From an uncultured Oscillospiraceae bacterium (lineage in GTDB: Bacteria; Bacillota; Clostridia; Oscillospirales; Oscillospiraceae): 33,827 nt of DNA. Positions within the stretch are counted from its first letter, which is position 1, and each line of letters opens with the position of its first letter. Shown here piece after piece: positions 14,965-22,355 of this stretch. Position numbers and translations under genes: made by a program. The notes beneath the pieces were generated by a model that saw only the letters and a list, made by a program, of their open reading frames with translations, ran no database searches and was not told the origin of the DNA. The stretch covers positions 1 to 33,827 of the forward strand of contig CAKTZN010000002.1 in NCBI GenBank assembly GCA_934635545.1. The letters are read 5' to 3'.

Positions 14965-15762
14965 CTATGGCAGCAGGATCACCAGCAGGGCATAGCCTGC
15001 CGCGGAAAGAACGGCGGCCAGCAGGTTGACGCCGCCGTGCCTGACGATGAACTGGGTGCGGAAGGGCTCGGCCATGGCGCGGGCCTGCTGGGCCTTGCCC
15101 TCCAGATACCGGCGGTAGATGTGGTTGGCGAAGACGCCGGAGGCGATGTAGCCCATCAGCAGCAGTACCATGGCGATAGGGGCGCGCAGCAGGGTCAGCA
15201 CCAGGATCAGGGCCAGGGCCGAGCCGCCGTAGGCGTACATCTTCCGGTAGATCATCCAATAGGGGGCGACGAGAAAGGCGGGCCAGTTCCAGGAGACCGT
15301 TTTGTTCTGCTGCCGCATGGTCTGGAACCGGGGCAGGTAGTACTCCGTCTTTGTGCCCACCAGCCGCAGGAGCACCGTGTCGTTTTCGCCGCCGGGCGGC
15401 GTGAAGGACGGGGCCGCCGGGGCGGCCTGCTGTGCGGGCGGGGCGGCGGTGGTCAGCCGGGCACCGCACCGGGTGCAGAAGGCGGCGGTGTCAGGACTGG
15501 GAGTGCCGCAGCGGGTGCAGTACACCGTCCGGGGCGCGGGGGAGGGCGGCACGTCATCGTGCGTCTGTCCGGCGGTGACGGAGGTGGGGGCGGTGCCCGC
15601 CGCCTGGATGGTGCCGGGGCAGCCGAAGGTGGTGCAGCCCCGGTTCTCCACCCAGCAGTCCTTGTGGTGGGGCATGTCGCAGGCGCTGCACACCACCACG
15701 TCGTCGCCGGGGCGGAAGGCCGTCTTGCAGAAGGGGCAGATCTTGCCGGTGAAATCAGTCAT
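14965..15762 (-). CDS. RING-like zinc-finger membrane protein (second paralogue)
   Basis: A 265-residue protein. Residues 9-48 hold a cross-brace pattern Cys9, Cys12, Cys25, Cys28, His33, Cys36, Cys43, Cys48 (KICPFCKTAF, CSACDMPHHKDC, GCTTFGC), the prokaryotic RING/treble-clef type. A zinc ribbon follows (YCTRCGTP ... FCTRCGA, about 82-99), then a Pro/Ala linker and a DUF2628-like part (SWNWPAFLVAPYWMIYRKMY) with two or three membrane spans. It could serve as a membrane E3-like factor that brings the E2 to targets. The ATG at 15762 overlaps the upstream stop by eight bases and has AAGGAG nine bases away. The stop forms part of the next ribosome site. Confidence 0.85.
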   Translation of the reverse strand: MTDFTGKICPFCKTAFRPGDDVVVCSACDMPHHKDCWVENRGCTTFGCPGTIQAAGTAPTSVTAGQTHDDVPPSPAPRTVYCTRCGTPSPDTAAFCTRCGARLTTAAPPAQQAAPAAPSFTPPGGENDTVLLRLVGTKTEYYLPRFQTMRQQNKTVSWNWPAFLVAPYWMIYRKMYAYGGSALALILVLTLLRAPIAMVLLLMGYIASGVFANHIYRRYLEGKAQQARAMAEPFRTQFIVRHGGVNLLAAVLSAAGYALLVILLP

Positions 15763-16672
15763 GGGCGCCGTCTCCTTCCTCCGGTGTGTCGTCCGGGGCA
15801 TCAGCGGGAGCGTCGTCCGGGGCGTCGGCGGGGGTGTCGGTCAGGAGACCGGCGTCGGTCATGGCGTCGGTGAGGCGCTGGAGCTCCTGGGCCTGGGAGA
15901 GAATGAGCTGCTGCATGTAGCTCAGACTCTGGTTGGCGCTGTCGGCCAGGAGGATCTGCTGCTGCTCCAGCGTTTTCATCCGGCGGCCGGCGGAGATCTG
16001 GGCGAAGGCCAGAAGCACCACCGCCGCGGACAGCAGGATCAGCAGCGCCGTGCGGAAGGAGAAGCGGCGCCGGGGCGCGTCCGCCGGGGCGTCCGGCTGG
16101 TCGCCGCCGCCTGCGGTGATGGCCGCGCCGGTCTTGTCGTAGAGGTAGAAGCCCCGGCAGCGCTCCAGCTTGTCGCCGATCCAGAAGTAGAAGCCCTCCG
16201 ACTGCTGGATGGGGTCCACCACATAGGCGATCTGGTACGGTTCGCTGAAGAAGTTCTGGTGGATGAATTTGTCGTACTCCGACAGGAAGATGCCGAAGTC
16301 GGGATGGGTGTGGATCCAGCCCACGATCTTCTTGCCGGGGTGCTTTTTCTCCATCTCCCGGTGGACGTAGGCCCAGGTCTCGTGGGTGAAGGTCAGGGTG
16401 GTGGGGGTGGCCTCGCAGTGGCGGGCTTCCACGAAGCCGCTGATGACGATGTTGGTCTTGCCGAATTCCTCCACCACGGTGCCCAGCAGCATGCCGCCGC
16501 TCTCGTTGGTGGTCTTGTTGCGGGTGAAGGCGTGGATCTGGCGGTACACCGCCTGGGAGAGGTAGATGTTCTTGTCCTCCTCCACATGCTCCCCCATCAG
16601 CAGGATGTTCTGGGGCAGCAGGTTCTCCGGCTGCTCCGGGGCGGCTTTTTTCGTTTTTGTTTTCTTGGCCAT
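15755..16672 (-). CDS. JAB/MPN metalloprotease with membrane span and coiled coil
   Basis: A 305-residue paralogue of the LysM-bearing peptidase. The JAMM motif is complete: Glu57 (in NESGGMLLG), His121 and His123 (in GWIHTHPDFG), Ser131 and Asp134 (in FLSEYD). A basic stretch RRRFSFR precedes a membrane span at 207-227; a coiled coil follows (230-275) and the tail is a run of Asp/Ala/Pro repeats instead of a LysM. The orientation expected is peptidase inside, coiled coil outside. It is likely to process the GGVR tail of the ubiquitin-like protein or to strip it from targets. GGGAG lies seven bases before the ATG; the stop overlaps the next start. Confidence 0.9.
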   Translation of the reverse strand: MAKKTKTKKAAPEQPENLLPQNILLMGEHVEEDKNIYLSQAVYRQIHAFTRNKTTNESGGMLLGTVVEEFGKTNIVISGFVEARHCEATPTTLTFTHETWAYVHREMEKKHPGKKIVGWIHTHPDFGIFLSEYDKFIHQNFFSEPYQIAYVVDPIQQSEGFYFWIGDKLERCRGFYLYDKTGAAITAGGGDQPDAPADAPRRRFSFRTALLILLSAAVVLLAFAQISAGRRMKTLEQQQILLADSANQSLSYMQQLILSQAQELQRLTDAMTDAGLLTDTPADAPDDAPADAPDDTPEEGDGAHD

Positions 16673-16709
16673 GTCGTTACTCCCAATATATCGGTCGGAT
16701 GGGGCGCGG

Positions 16710-18611
16710 TCACTTGGTGTTGAACACCAGCACCGAGTTGCCGATGGCGATGGCGTCGCCCTGGCGCAGGACGTGACGGGCCGTCCGCTGGCCGTTGACG
16801 ATGGTGCCCATGGGACTGCCGCAGTCGGTCAGCACATATTTGCTGCCCTCCAGCACGATGTCGCAGTGGTGGGGGCTGACCAGCTTGTCCTTGAACAGCA
16901 CGATGGTGTTGCTGCCGTTGTTGCCGATGCTGGTGGTACCGGCGAAGACCAGGTACTCCTTGCCCTCAAACTCGCCGCGGATCACCTTCAGCCAGGCGGA
17001 CTTGGCGAACTGCTCCAGCAGGCCAACGCCCACGCCCACCAGCGCGCCCATGATCACCACGGCCACGCCACGGGCCACCACGTCGTTGGGAATGATGTCG
17101 CAGATGTAGTTGAACAGGAAGCCGCCGGTGAAGGCACCCACCAGACCGCCCAGAGAGCAGAAGAGGATGCGCTTTTTCTCCGGCTTGATGAGGCCCACGG
17201 AGACGCCCACGCCCAGGCCCATCACGGCCCAGCCCAGGCCACGGACCAGCGCCGCCGCGAACCCGGCGGGGTCGTCGCCCAGGATACCGGCGTACATCCA
17301 CTGGGCCAGATAGCCGCTGAGGAAGCCCACGGCCAGGGACACGCCCACGCCGATCAGGGCATAGCGCAGGGCCTTTTCCCGCGAGCCGTAGTAGACGCCC
17401 TCGCCCAGGCCCAGGAACAGGCCAATGAACAGGGCGATGACCGCCGACCACAGGGCCGTTCCCGTGCGGGTGACGGCGGCGAGGGCCTTGCCCAGGGTGT
17501 CCTTGTCGCTGTGGTACGTTCCGGTGTAGGCGTCGTAGAGGGCGTCCTCGGCGCTCTGGTTATCGGCCAGATAGTCCTGCAGCAGGGTCTGGGTGGCGGC
17601 GGAGATATCGCTGCTGTCCAGCCAGTTGGAGAAGGCGGAGGCGGAATCCGGGTCGATGCCGTTCTTCCGGCACCACTGCCGGAACTGGGACAGGATCCTG
17701 TCCATGGCGGCGTCGGCGCTGGCGGAGTATTCGTAGTAGGACACCAGCTCACCGTGGCCGCTGAGCCGGGCGGCGGAGACGTCGCTGGTGAGATTGCGGT
17801 CGGTGAACTCCGAGACGGCGAAGCCGATCAGCGCGCCGATCAGGGCCCAGAGCAGACCCTTTACCAGGATGGTTTTGAAGTTGACCTTGCCGCCCTTGGC
17901 CGGCGCGCCGTGGGAGACGCTCTGGATCCGCTGGGCGGTGGGGACGAATTCGATGCCCGCCAGCTCCTCGGCGGTGATCTCGAAATCGTTTTCCTCCGGG
18001 GCGGGGGCAGCGGGGACGGGCACCATTTCCGCGGCGGGTGCGGGCTCCGCGGCGGGAACGGCTTCGGGTGCGGGGATCGCTTCGGGTGCAGGCGCGGCGG
18101 GTTCGTCGTCAAACAGGTCGATCTCCACCTCCTGGCGGGAGGCGGTGTAGTCCGCCTTGTACAGGTCGATATTGCCCACGGGGAACAGGTGCTTGTTCTC
18201 CATGGCCCACTTGGCCGCGTCGGCGGACAGGGGACTGTAGGAGTTCCAGGATTTGTACTGGATCATATCGCCGATGTTGACGATGATGTCGCTGAGGGAT
18301 TCCCCCGCGCCCCAGATGTCGCCGATGCAGATCTGGCCGTCCCGGAAGTTGGGGTGCCAGATGGGGGTCAGGATCTTACAGATGGGCTTGTAGCGGGGAT
18401 AGTCGGCGTGGAGGGTGATCTCCACCTCGTGGCGACCCAGGGTCTCGATGCGGCCATCCGGCAGCAGGTAGATGCCGTTGACAAAATAGGTCACATGGTA
18501 TTTCTCCGGCGGCTCGTCACCGATGGGCGTGACGATGATGTTGCTGTGACCGGCAAAATTCTTTTTGATCTCCTCATAGTCGGAGATGAGTCGTCTCATC
18601 CTTGCGGTCAT
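16710..18611 (-). CDS. E2-like conjugating enzyme fused to six membrane spans and an FHA domain
   Basis: A 633-residue fusion. Residues 1-155 form a ubiquitin-conjugating (UBC) fold: YP at 71-72, HPN at 86-88, catalytic-type Cys95 in GQICIGDIW, then a helix-rich end (LSDIIVNIGDMIQ). A Pro/Ala linker (170-205) leads to a first span (249-268), a soluble loop of about 115 residues, and five more spans (386-405, 416-436, 452-475, 481-502, 511-532). The C-terminus is an FHA domain (about 550-632) with SIGNNGSN, SPHH and GTIVNG, which normally reads phosphothreonine. Six spans put both E2 and FHA in the cytosol. It would carry the ubiquitin-like protein as a thioester at the membrane. AAAGGAG precedes the ATG. 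Confidence 0.92.
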   Translation of the reverse strand: MTARMRRLISDYEEIKKNFAGHSNIIVTPIGDEPPEKYHVTYFVNGIYLLPDGRIETLGRHEVEITLHADYPRYKPICKILTPIWHPNFRDGQICIGDIWGAGESLSDIIVNIGDMIQYKSWNSYSPLSADAAKWAMENKHLFPVGNIDLYKADYTASRQEVEIDLFDDEPAAPAPEAIPAPEAVPAAEPAPAAEMVPVPAAPAPEENDFEITAEELAGIEFVPTAQRIQSVSHGAPAKGGKVNFKTILVKGLLWALIGALIGFAVSEFTDRNLTSDVSAARLSGHGELVSYYEYSASADAAMDRILSQFRQWCRKNGIDPDSASAFSNWLDSSDISAATQTLLQDYLADNQSAEDALYDAYTGTYHSDKDTLGKALAAVTRTGTALWSAVIALFIGLFLGLGEGVYYGSREKALRYALIGVGVSLAVGFLSGYLAQWMYAGILGDDPAGFAAALVRGLGWAVMGLGVGVSVGLIKPEKKRILFCSLGGLVGAFTGGFLFNYICDIIPNDVVARGVAVVIMGALVGVGVGLLEQFAKSAWLKVIRGEFEGKEYLVFAGTTSIGNNGSNTIVLFKDKLVSPHHCDIVLEGSKYVLTDCGSPMGTIVNGQRTARHVLRQGDAIAIGNSVLVFNTK

Positions 18612-18635
18612 GGGGTGCTCTCCTTTATCCTTTTA

Positions 18636-19820
18636 TCAGTTTTCAAAGACTTCTGCCGCGTCGGCAGTGAATTCGTAGTGGACGATGCGCGTCCCCACCC
18701 GGCCGGTGACGATGTGCAGCGGGGGGATGCCCAGCGCCAGCGGCGGCCTGTCCAGGAAGGACTCGCCGCCCCGGAGGGTATGGACGCTGTCGAAGCTCAT
18801 CTGGCCGCCGCAGCCGGGGCAGGTCAGCATGTCGCCCCGCAGCTTGTGGACGGGGGTGAGCAGGGGCTTTTCGCAGCCGCAGGCGCACCGGGCGGTGACG
18901 GCGATGTCACGGTCCAGCTCCAGCAGGGCGTTCTCTCCCAGCTCCGCCCGGATCTCCGAGAGCATGTGGCCCAGTGGGGTGGTGCGGGCCGACCAGGGCT
19001 TTTCCACGATGGTCTCGTAGGTGTCGTGGCTCATGCAGTCGCTCTTGCGCTGGTACTCCACCACATAGGAGTCGTGGGTCAGGCCGTTGAAGACGAAGCC
19101 CTTTCCCGCCAGGGTGGGCAGGCCCCGGTCGGCGTGGAGCAGCTTCAGCAGCTCCTGCACCTGGATACCGGCGATCACCGACGAGGAGGTGGGGGTGGTG
19201 GGGATCTTGCCCTCGGCCATCTGCTGGTGGGTCAGCAGGGCGCAGGACTTCCGCTTGTTGATGAGCCGCCAGTCCATCTCGGTCATGGTGCACTCATAGC
19301 AGGCGCCGCGGCCGGGGACGAACACCCGGGCAAAGCCGCTGAGGGCCTCGATGGCGCCGTCGATCCAGGGGCGGTCTACCCGGTAGCAGGCCTGGTTGAT
19401 GGCCAGGCGGGCCTCGCGGTTATCCAGGCCGCCCAGCACCACGTCCATCCGGCGGAACACGCCCAGGCCCACGTCGTCGATGATGTTGGCGGCGAAGGCG
19501 CTGGCCCGGACATCGGGGTTGATCTCCATGGCCCGCTGTGCGGCCACCTGGGCCTTGGAACGGCCCACGTCACCGGCGCGGAAGAGGATGGAGCGGGTCA
19601 GGTTGGTGCTCTCGATCTCGTCCATGTCGTAGATGTAGATATGCCCCACGCCCAGCAGCGCCAGGTTCTTGATGAGCTCGTTGCCGATGGCGCCCGCGCC
19701 CACCACCATGATCCGGGCGTTTTTCAGCCGCTCCTGATCCCACCAGGGGATGAGGCGCAGGCGGCTGTAACGGTCCTCTTCAAAGTCGGAGCGCTGCAGC
19801 TCCAGCGTGTCGGGCGCCAT
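18636..19820 (-). CDS. E1-like activating enzyme (ThiF/UBA family)
   Basis: A 394-residue enzyme with a ThiF-type Rossmann fold. The nucleotide loop is VVGAGAIGNELIKN (Gly41-Gly46), followed by DMDEIESTNLTRSILF with the adenylation residues Asp67, Asn73 and Arg76, Lys89 and GLDNREAR (131-138). Zinc-type pairs are Cys174/Cys177 and Cys334/Cys337. Cys193, in KRKSCALLTH before PTTPTSSSVIAG, sits where E1 enzymes carry the thioester cysteine. The C-terminal 100 residues hold a further Cys cluster (RCACGC). It would adenylate the C-terminal Gly of the neighbouring ubiquitin-like protein. Its ATG overlaps that gene's stop by one base (TGATG). Confidence 0.92.
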   Translation of the reverse strand: MAPDTLELQRSDFEEDRYSRLRLIPWWDQERLKNARIMVVGAGAIGNELIKNLALLGVGHIYIYDMDEIESTNLTRSILFRAGDVGRSKAQVAAQRAMEINPDVRASAFAANIIDDVGLGVFRRMDVVLGGLDNREARLAINQACYRVDRPWIDGAIEALSGFARVFVPGRGACYECTMTEMDWRLINKRKSCALLTHQQMAEGKIPTTPTSSSVIAGIQVQELLKLLHADRGLPTLAGKGFVFNGLTHDSYVVEYQRKSDCMSHDTYETIVEKPWSARTTPLGHMLSEIRAELGENALLELDRDIAVTARCACGCEKPLLTPVHKLRGDMLTCPGCGGQMSFDSVHTLRGGESFLDRPPLALGIPPLHIVTGRVGTRIVHYEFTADAAEVFEN

Positions 19821-20098
19821 CAGCGGACACCGCCCGCGGTGATCTCCGGCTGGAGGCGCAGCACGTCGCCGTCCCGGATACCGGCCTCGGCCAGGGTCTG
19901 GGCCTCCAGCAACTGGCGGCCCGTCACCTTGTGGATGAATTTATAGCTGATGGGGTTGCCGTCGGGGCCCACGGAGGGGAGCTTGATCTTCTCCACCAGC
20001 TTGACCATGATGATGCCGCACTTCACGTCGTCGGGCAGGCCCACCCGCTGCTCCTTGTTGCCGGTGGCGTCCACGATGATCACATTTACCTTTGCCAT
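19820..20098 (-). CDS. Ubiquitin-like protein (YukD/EsaB-like beta-grasp) with GGVR tail
   Basis: A 92-residue protein with a beta-grasp layout: strand KVNVIIVDA, strand QRVGLPDDV, helix IIMVKLVEKIKL, then SYKFIHKVTGRQLLEAQTLAEAGIRDGDVLRL, a ubiquitin-like ending in which the LxxxGIxDGDVLRL turn is typical. The C-terminus reads ITAGGVR, so Gly89-Gly90 are followed by two residues that would need removal before activation; two JAB peptidases are encoded downstream. It is the presumed modifier of the operon. AAGGAG lies before the ATG and the stop overlaps the E1 start. YukD/EsaB proteins also occur in type VII secretion, but no other part of that system is here. Confidence 0.9.
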   Translation of the reverse strand: MAKVNVIIVDATGNKEQRVGLPDDVKCGIIMVKLVEKIKLPSVGPDGNPISYKFIHKVTGRQLLEAQTLAEAGIRDGDVLRLQPEITAGGVR

Positions 20099-20139
20099 GT
20101 CTTCTTTCTCCTTTTTGTACCGTTTTTTTGTTGCGGGGC

Positions 20140-20958
20140 TTACTTGGCGTGATTGACCTTATAGGTGACCTCAAGGCCGTTGTCGGGGTGGTATTTCCAG
20201 GTGACGGTGATATCGCCGAAGGTCTCGGTCTGCTTGCCGTCCAGGCTGGAGGTATGGCCCATGTCCTCCATCAGGGAGTCGGGCAGGCCCAGATACTCGT
20301 TGATGCTGTACAGACTGAGCCAGGCGTCGTAGTCCATGTAGTCATCCTCGTCATAGGGGTTGGTGTCGATGGAGAGATAGCTGCCGTCGGCGGCCAGGGT
20401 GGCGTAGGTGTAGTCCAGGTCGCAGGCGTCGAAGACCTTATGGAAATCCGGGCCCTTGTCCCGGCCGGTCAGGGCCAGGATCAGCACCAGCACCACCACC
20501 GCGGCCGCCGCCGCGCCGATGATCAGGGGCGTTTTCTTCTTCTTGGCCGCCTGCTGGGCCACCCCGGCGTTGAACTGGCTGATGGCGGCGGTGACGGTGG
20601 CGTCCACGTCCAGCTCCGCCTTTTGGCCGCACTGGGAGCAGAAGGCCTGATCCTCCTGCAGCTCGGCGCCGCATTTGGCGCAGAAACGTTTTTTCGGCGC
20701 GTCCTTCGCCGTGCCGCACCGGGGACAGAACGCCTGGCCGTCGCCCAGCGGCGCGCCGCAGCTACGGCACACGGCGGTGGGGTTGGTATGCTGGGCCTCA
20801 TAGTGCTGCTGGGCGCAGCCGAAGGTGGTGCAGCCCCGGTTCTCCTCCCAGCAGCTCTGGTGATGGGGGATGCCGCAGGACGGGCAGACCGTCACCGCCT
20901 CGCCCTCCTTGATCTCCGTCTTGCAGTACGGACAGATTTTGCCGATATAGCTCTCCAT
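20140..20958 (-). CDS. RING-like/zinc-ribbon membrane protein (first paralogue, operon leader)
   Basis: A 272-residue protein with the same cross-brace spacing as its paralogue: Cys9, Cys12, Cys25, Cys28, His33, Cys36, Cys43, Cys48. Two zinc ribbons follow, Cys64/67/78/81 and Cys93/96/107/110. A basic stop AKKKK precedes one membrane span (about 144-164), and about 105 acidic, aromatic-rich residues lie beyond it, expected outside the cell. The finger would be cytosolic and could act as an E3-like adaptor while the outer part senses something. The ATG at 20958 follows AAGGAGGGA. It is the first gene behind a consensus promoter, 41 bases ahead of the ubiquitin-like gene. Confidence 0.85.
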   Translation of the reverse strand: MESYIGKICPYCKTEIKEGEAVTVCPSCGIPHHQSCWEENRGCTTFGCAQQHYEAQHTNPTAVCRSCGAPLGDGQAFCPRCGTAKDAPKKRFCAKCGAELQEDQAFCSQCGQKAELDVDATVTAAISQFNAGVAQQAAKKKKTPLIIGAAAAAVVVLVLILALTGRDKGPDFHKVFDACDLDYTYATLAADGSYLSIDTNPYDEDDYMDYDAWLSLYSINEYLGLPDSLMEDMGHTSSLDGKQTETFGDITVTWKYHPDNGLEVTYKVNHAK

Positions 20959-21023
20959 GGAAGTCCCTCCTTGTTTCGATGGTTTCCCGCCGCCGCGCGG
21001 CAAGGAAAATTTTGGCTGTCTTG

Positions 21024-21052
21024 ATTATACATTCTTCAGTGAAAAATTTCAA
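21024..21052 (-). promoter_or_regulatory. Promoter of the ubiquitin-like operon
   Basis: On the minus strand TTGAAA (21052-21047), exactly 17 bases, and a perfect TATAAT (21029-21024). The leader to the first ATG is about 58 bases. No further good promoter was seen inside the seven-gene run. Confidence 0.82.
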
Positions 21053-21059
21053 TTATCGT

Positions 21060-21470
21060 TCAAAAATGCTGAAATACCCGGAAAAGGTATGCAAATTGTT
21101 TAGTATTTTACATTTTATGGAAAACGGAAAACAGGCGCAAAGCGCCGTATCCGGGGGCTTGACGCGCCGGCGGAGAAAACCGCGGCGAAGCGGAGGCGGA
21201 GGACGGCGCAGAGCGGGCGCCATCCGGGCGGCAGAATTTGGGCAAATTGCCGGGGTTATTTTTTTAACAAGCTGTGAACGACCACCGGCGGGTGCGTCCG
21301 GCGGTGTAACGTGAAAAAGAAAGCGGAAGCTAACCTGCACACTTTTGGGGCAAAGTGTGGGTTTTCTGTAACAAATGTAACGATTTTGCAAGAAGGCAAA
21401 AACTGGAAAAATTGGCGGCTTGCCCACATGTTTTGTTCAATTCACCAGAAAATCATGCAATTTGGCCATA
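21060..21470. other. Long spacer between the ubiquitin-like operon and the fibre operon
   Basis: About 410 bases with no gene I can support. The left half is GC-rich with inverted CCG/CGG blocks (around 21160-21300); the right half is AT-rich with GCACACTTTTGGGGCAAAGTGTG (21336-21359), a 7-bp hairpin CACACTT/AAGTGTG. It may hold distant regulator sites for either promoter; nothing specific was recognised. Confidence 0.4.
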
Positions 21471-21475
21471 GGCTA

Positions 21476-21504
21476 TTGATTTCGCACGGAGAGCATGCTA
21501 TAAT
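21476..21504 (+). promoter_or_regulatory. Promoter of the SipW/TasA operon
   Basis: TTGATT (21476-21481), 17 bases, and a perfect TATAAT (21499-21504). The predicted leader to sipW is about 115 bases and contains a hairpin followed by TTTT. Confidence 0.75.
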
Positions 21505-21528
21505 TCACCATACAAAGCAAAAAAACTT

Positions 21529-21557
21529 CCCATGGCGTGTGCAACACCATGGGGGTT
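21529..21557 (+). promoter_or_regulatory. Attenuator-like hairpin in the sipW leader
   Basis: CCCATGGCGTGT (21529-21540) pairs with ACACCATGGG (21544-21553), with a two-base bulge, and is followed by GGTTTT. Placed about 20 bases after the predicted transcription start, it looks like a leader terminator that would need to be bypassed for operon expression. Confidence 0.5.
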
Positions 21558-21627
21558 TTCATGTCAGATAGGCCAGATTTCCGTCTGAAAAGACGCGATC
21601 ATAAGAAGAAGGAAACGAAGAATCGCT

Positions 21628-22188
21628 ATGAACCAGTCCGTCAAAAAAGTCTGGAATACCATAAGCACCATTCTGGTGGCGCTGGTGGTGATCCTGGCGC
21701 TGCTGCTGGTGGGGGCGCGGCTGCTGGGCATGCAGGTGTTCACCGTGCTGTCCGGCTCCATGGAGCCCACCTATCACACCGGGTCGCTGATCTATGTGAA
21801 GAAGGTGGATCCCTATACCATCCAGGCGGGACAACCCATCACCTTCATGCTGGACGAGGACACCGTGGCCACCCACCGGGTGGTGGAGGTGGTGCCCGAC
21901 GAGGAGGATCCCACGGTGATCCGCTTCCGCACCAAGGGCGACGCCAACGACAGCGTGGACGGCACGCTGGTGCACTATAAGAACGTGATCGGCACGCCGG
22001 TGTTCACCATCCCCGGCCTGGGCTATGTGGCCAACTATATCCAGCATCCGCCGGGCCTGTATGTGGCCGTTTCGGCGGGCGCGGTGTTGCTGCTGCTGGT
22101 GTTTCTGCCGGACGTGCTGGCGCCGGATAAGGACAAAAAGGAAAAGAAGGGCAAGCGCGCTGCCCCGGATGTGGAAGACGACGCATAA
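21628..22188 (+). CDS. sipW: Signal peptidase I, SipW (ER) type
   Basis: A 186-residue membrane peptidase with a first span at about 12-32 and a second at 145-162. The catalytic Ser44 is in VLSGSMEP, and His83 in VATHRVV replaces the Lys of ordinary bacterial signal peptidases, which marks the ER/SipW type; GDAND (104-108) is also typical. SipW enzymes cut only TasA/camelysin-type precursors. Five such precursors are encoded directly downstream. The ribosome site is weak (AAGGAAA about 13 bases before the ATG). The basic, acidic tail after the second span is cytosolic. Confidence 0.92.
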   Translation: MNQSVKKVWNTISTILVALVVILALLLVGARLLGMQVFTVLSGSMEPTYHTGSLIYVKKVDPYTIQAGQPITFMLDEDTVATHRVVEVVPDEEDPTVIRFRTKGDANDSVDGTLVHYKNVIGTPVFTIPGLGYVANYIQHPPGLYVAVSAGAVLLLLVFLPDVLAPDKDKKEKKGKRAAPDVEDDA

Positions 22189-22202
22189 GCGTGTCCGTGC
22201 GG

Positions 22203-22243
22203 CTCAAGTCTAGACTTGAGGTATCTTGTGCCCTGCACAAGAT
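22203..22243. other. Tandem perfect palindromes between sipW and the first tasA-like gene
   Basis: An 18-bp perfect palindrome CTCAAGTCTAGACTTGAG (22203-22220) is followed two bases later by ATCTTGTGC/GCACAAGAT with a 3-base loop (22223-22243). Neither has a T-run. They could be RNA stems that separate sipW from tasA transcript levels, or a protein-binding site. Confidence 0.5.
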
Positions 22244-22355
22244 AACAGCGGCTTCTGCGGCATAGAATGCTGTGTCCGGAAGCGGAGATTCTGTATGACT
22301 TCGGTACCCCGCCGATGACATAAAACAAAAACGACAATGAAAGGAAGCTCGAGAA

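Noticed and set aside
15755..16672. RadC-type JAB protein
   Set aside because: RadC lacks a membrane span and has an N-terminal helix-hairpin-helix; this protein has the JAB domain near the N-terminus and a span with a coiled coil.
18636..19820. ThiF or MoeB for thiamine or molybdopterin synthesis
   Set aside because: No thiS, thiG, moaD or related gene lies nearby; the E1-type cysteine position and the E2 and JAMM neighbours point to protein conjugation.
16566..19946. A plus-strand open frame of 1126 codons across the ubiquitin-like operon
   Set aside because: It is a shadow in GC-rich DNA. The translation is low-complexity Gly/Ala/Val/His with no domain, while the minus strand holds E2, E1 and peptidase motifs with good ribosome sites.
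13944..20958. Type VII secretion locus, suggested by a YukD-like protein and an FHA domain
   Set aside because: No WXG100 substrates, no EssC-type ATPase and no EssB are present, while E2, RING-like and JAMM proteins, foreign to that system, are.
22203..22243. Intrinsic terminator after sipW
   Set aside because: Neither palindrome is followed by a T-run, and the downstream fibre genes have no strong promoter of their own in the gap.
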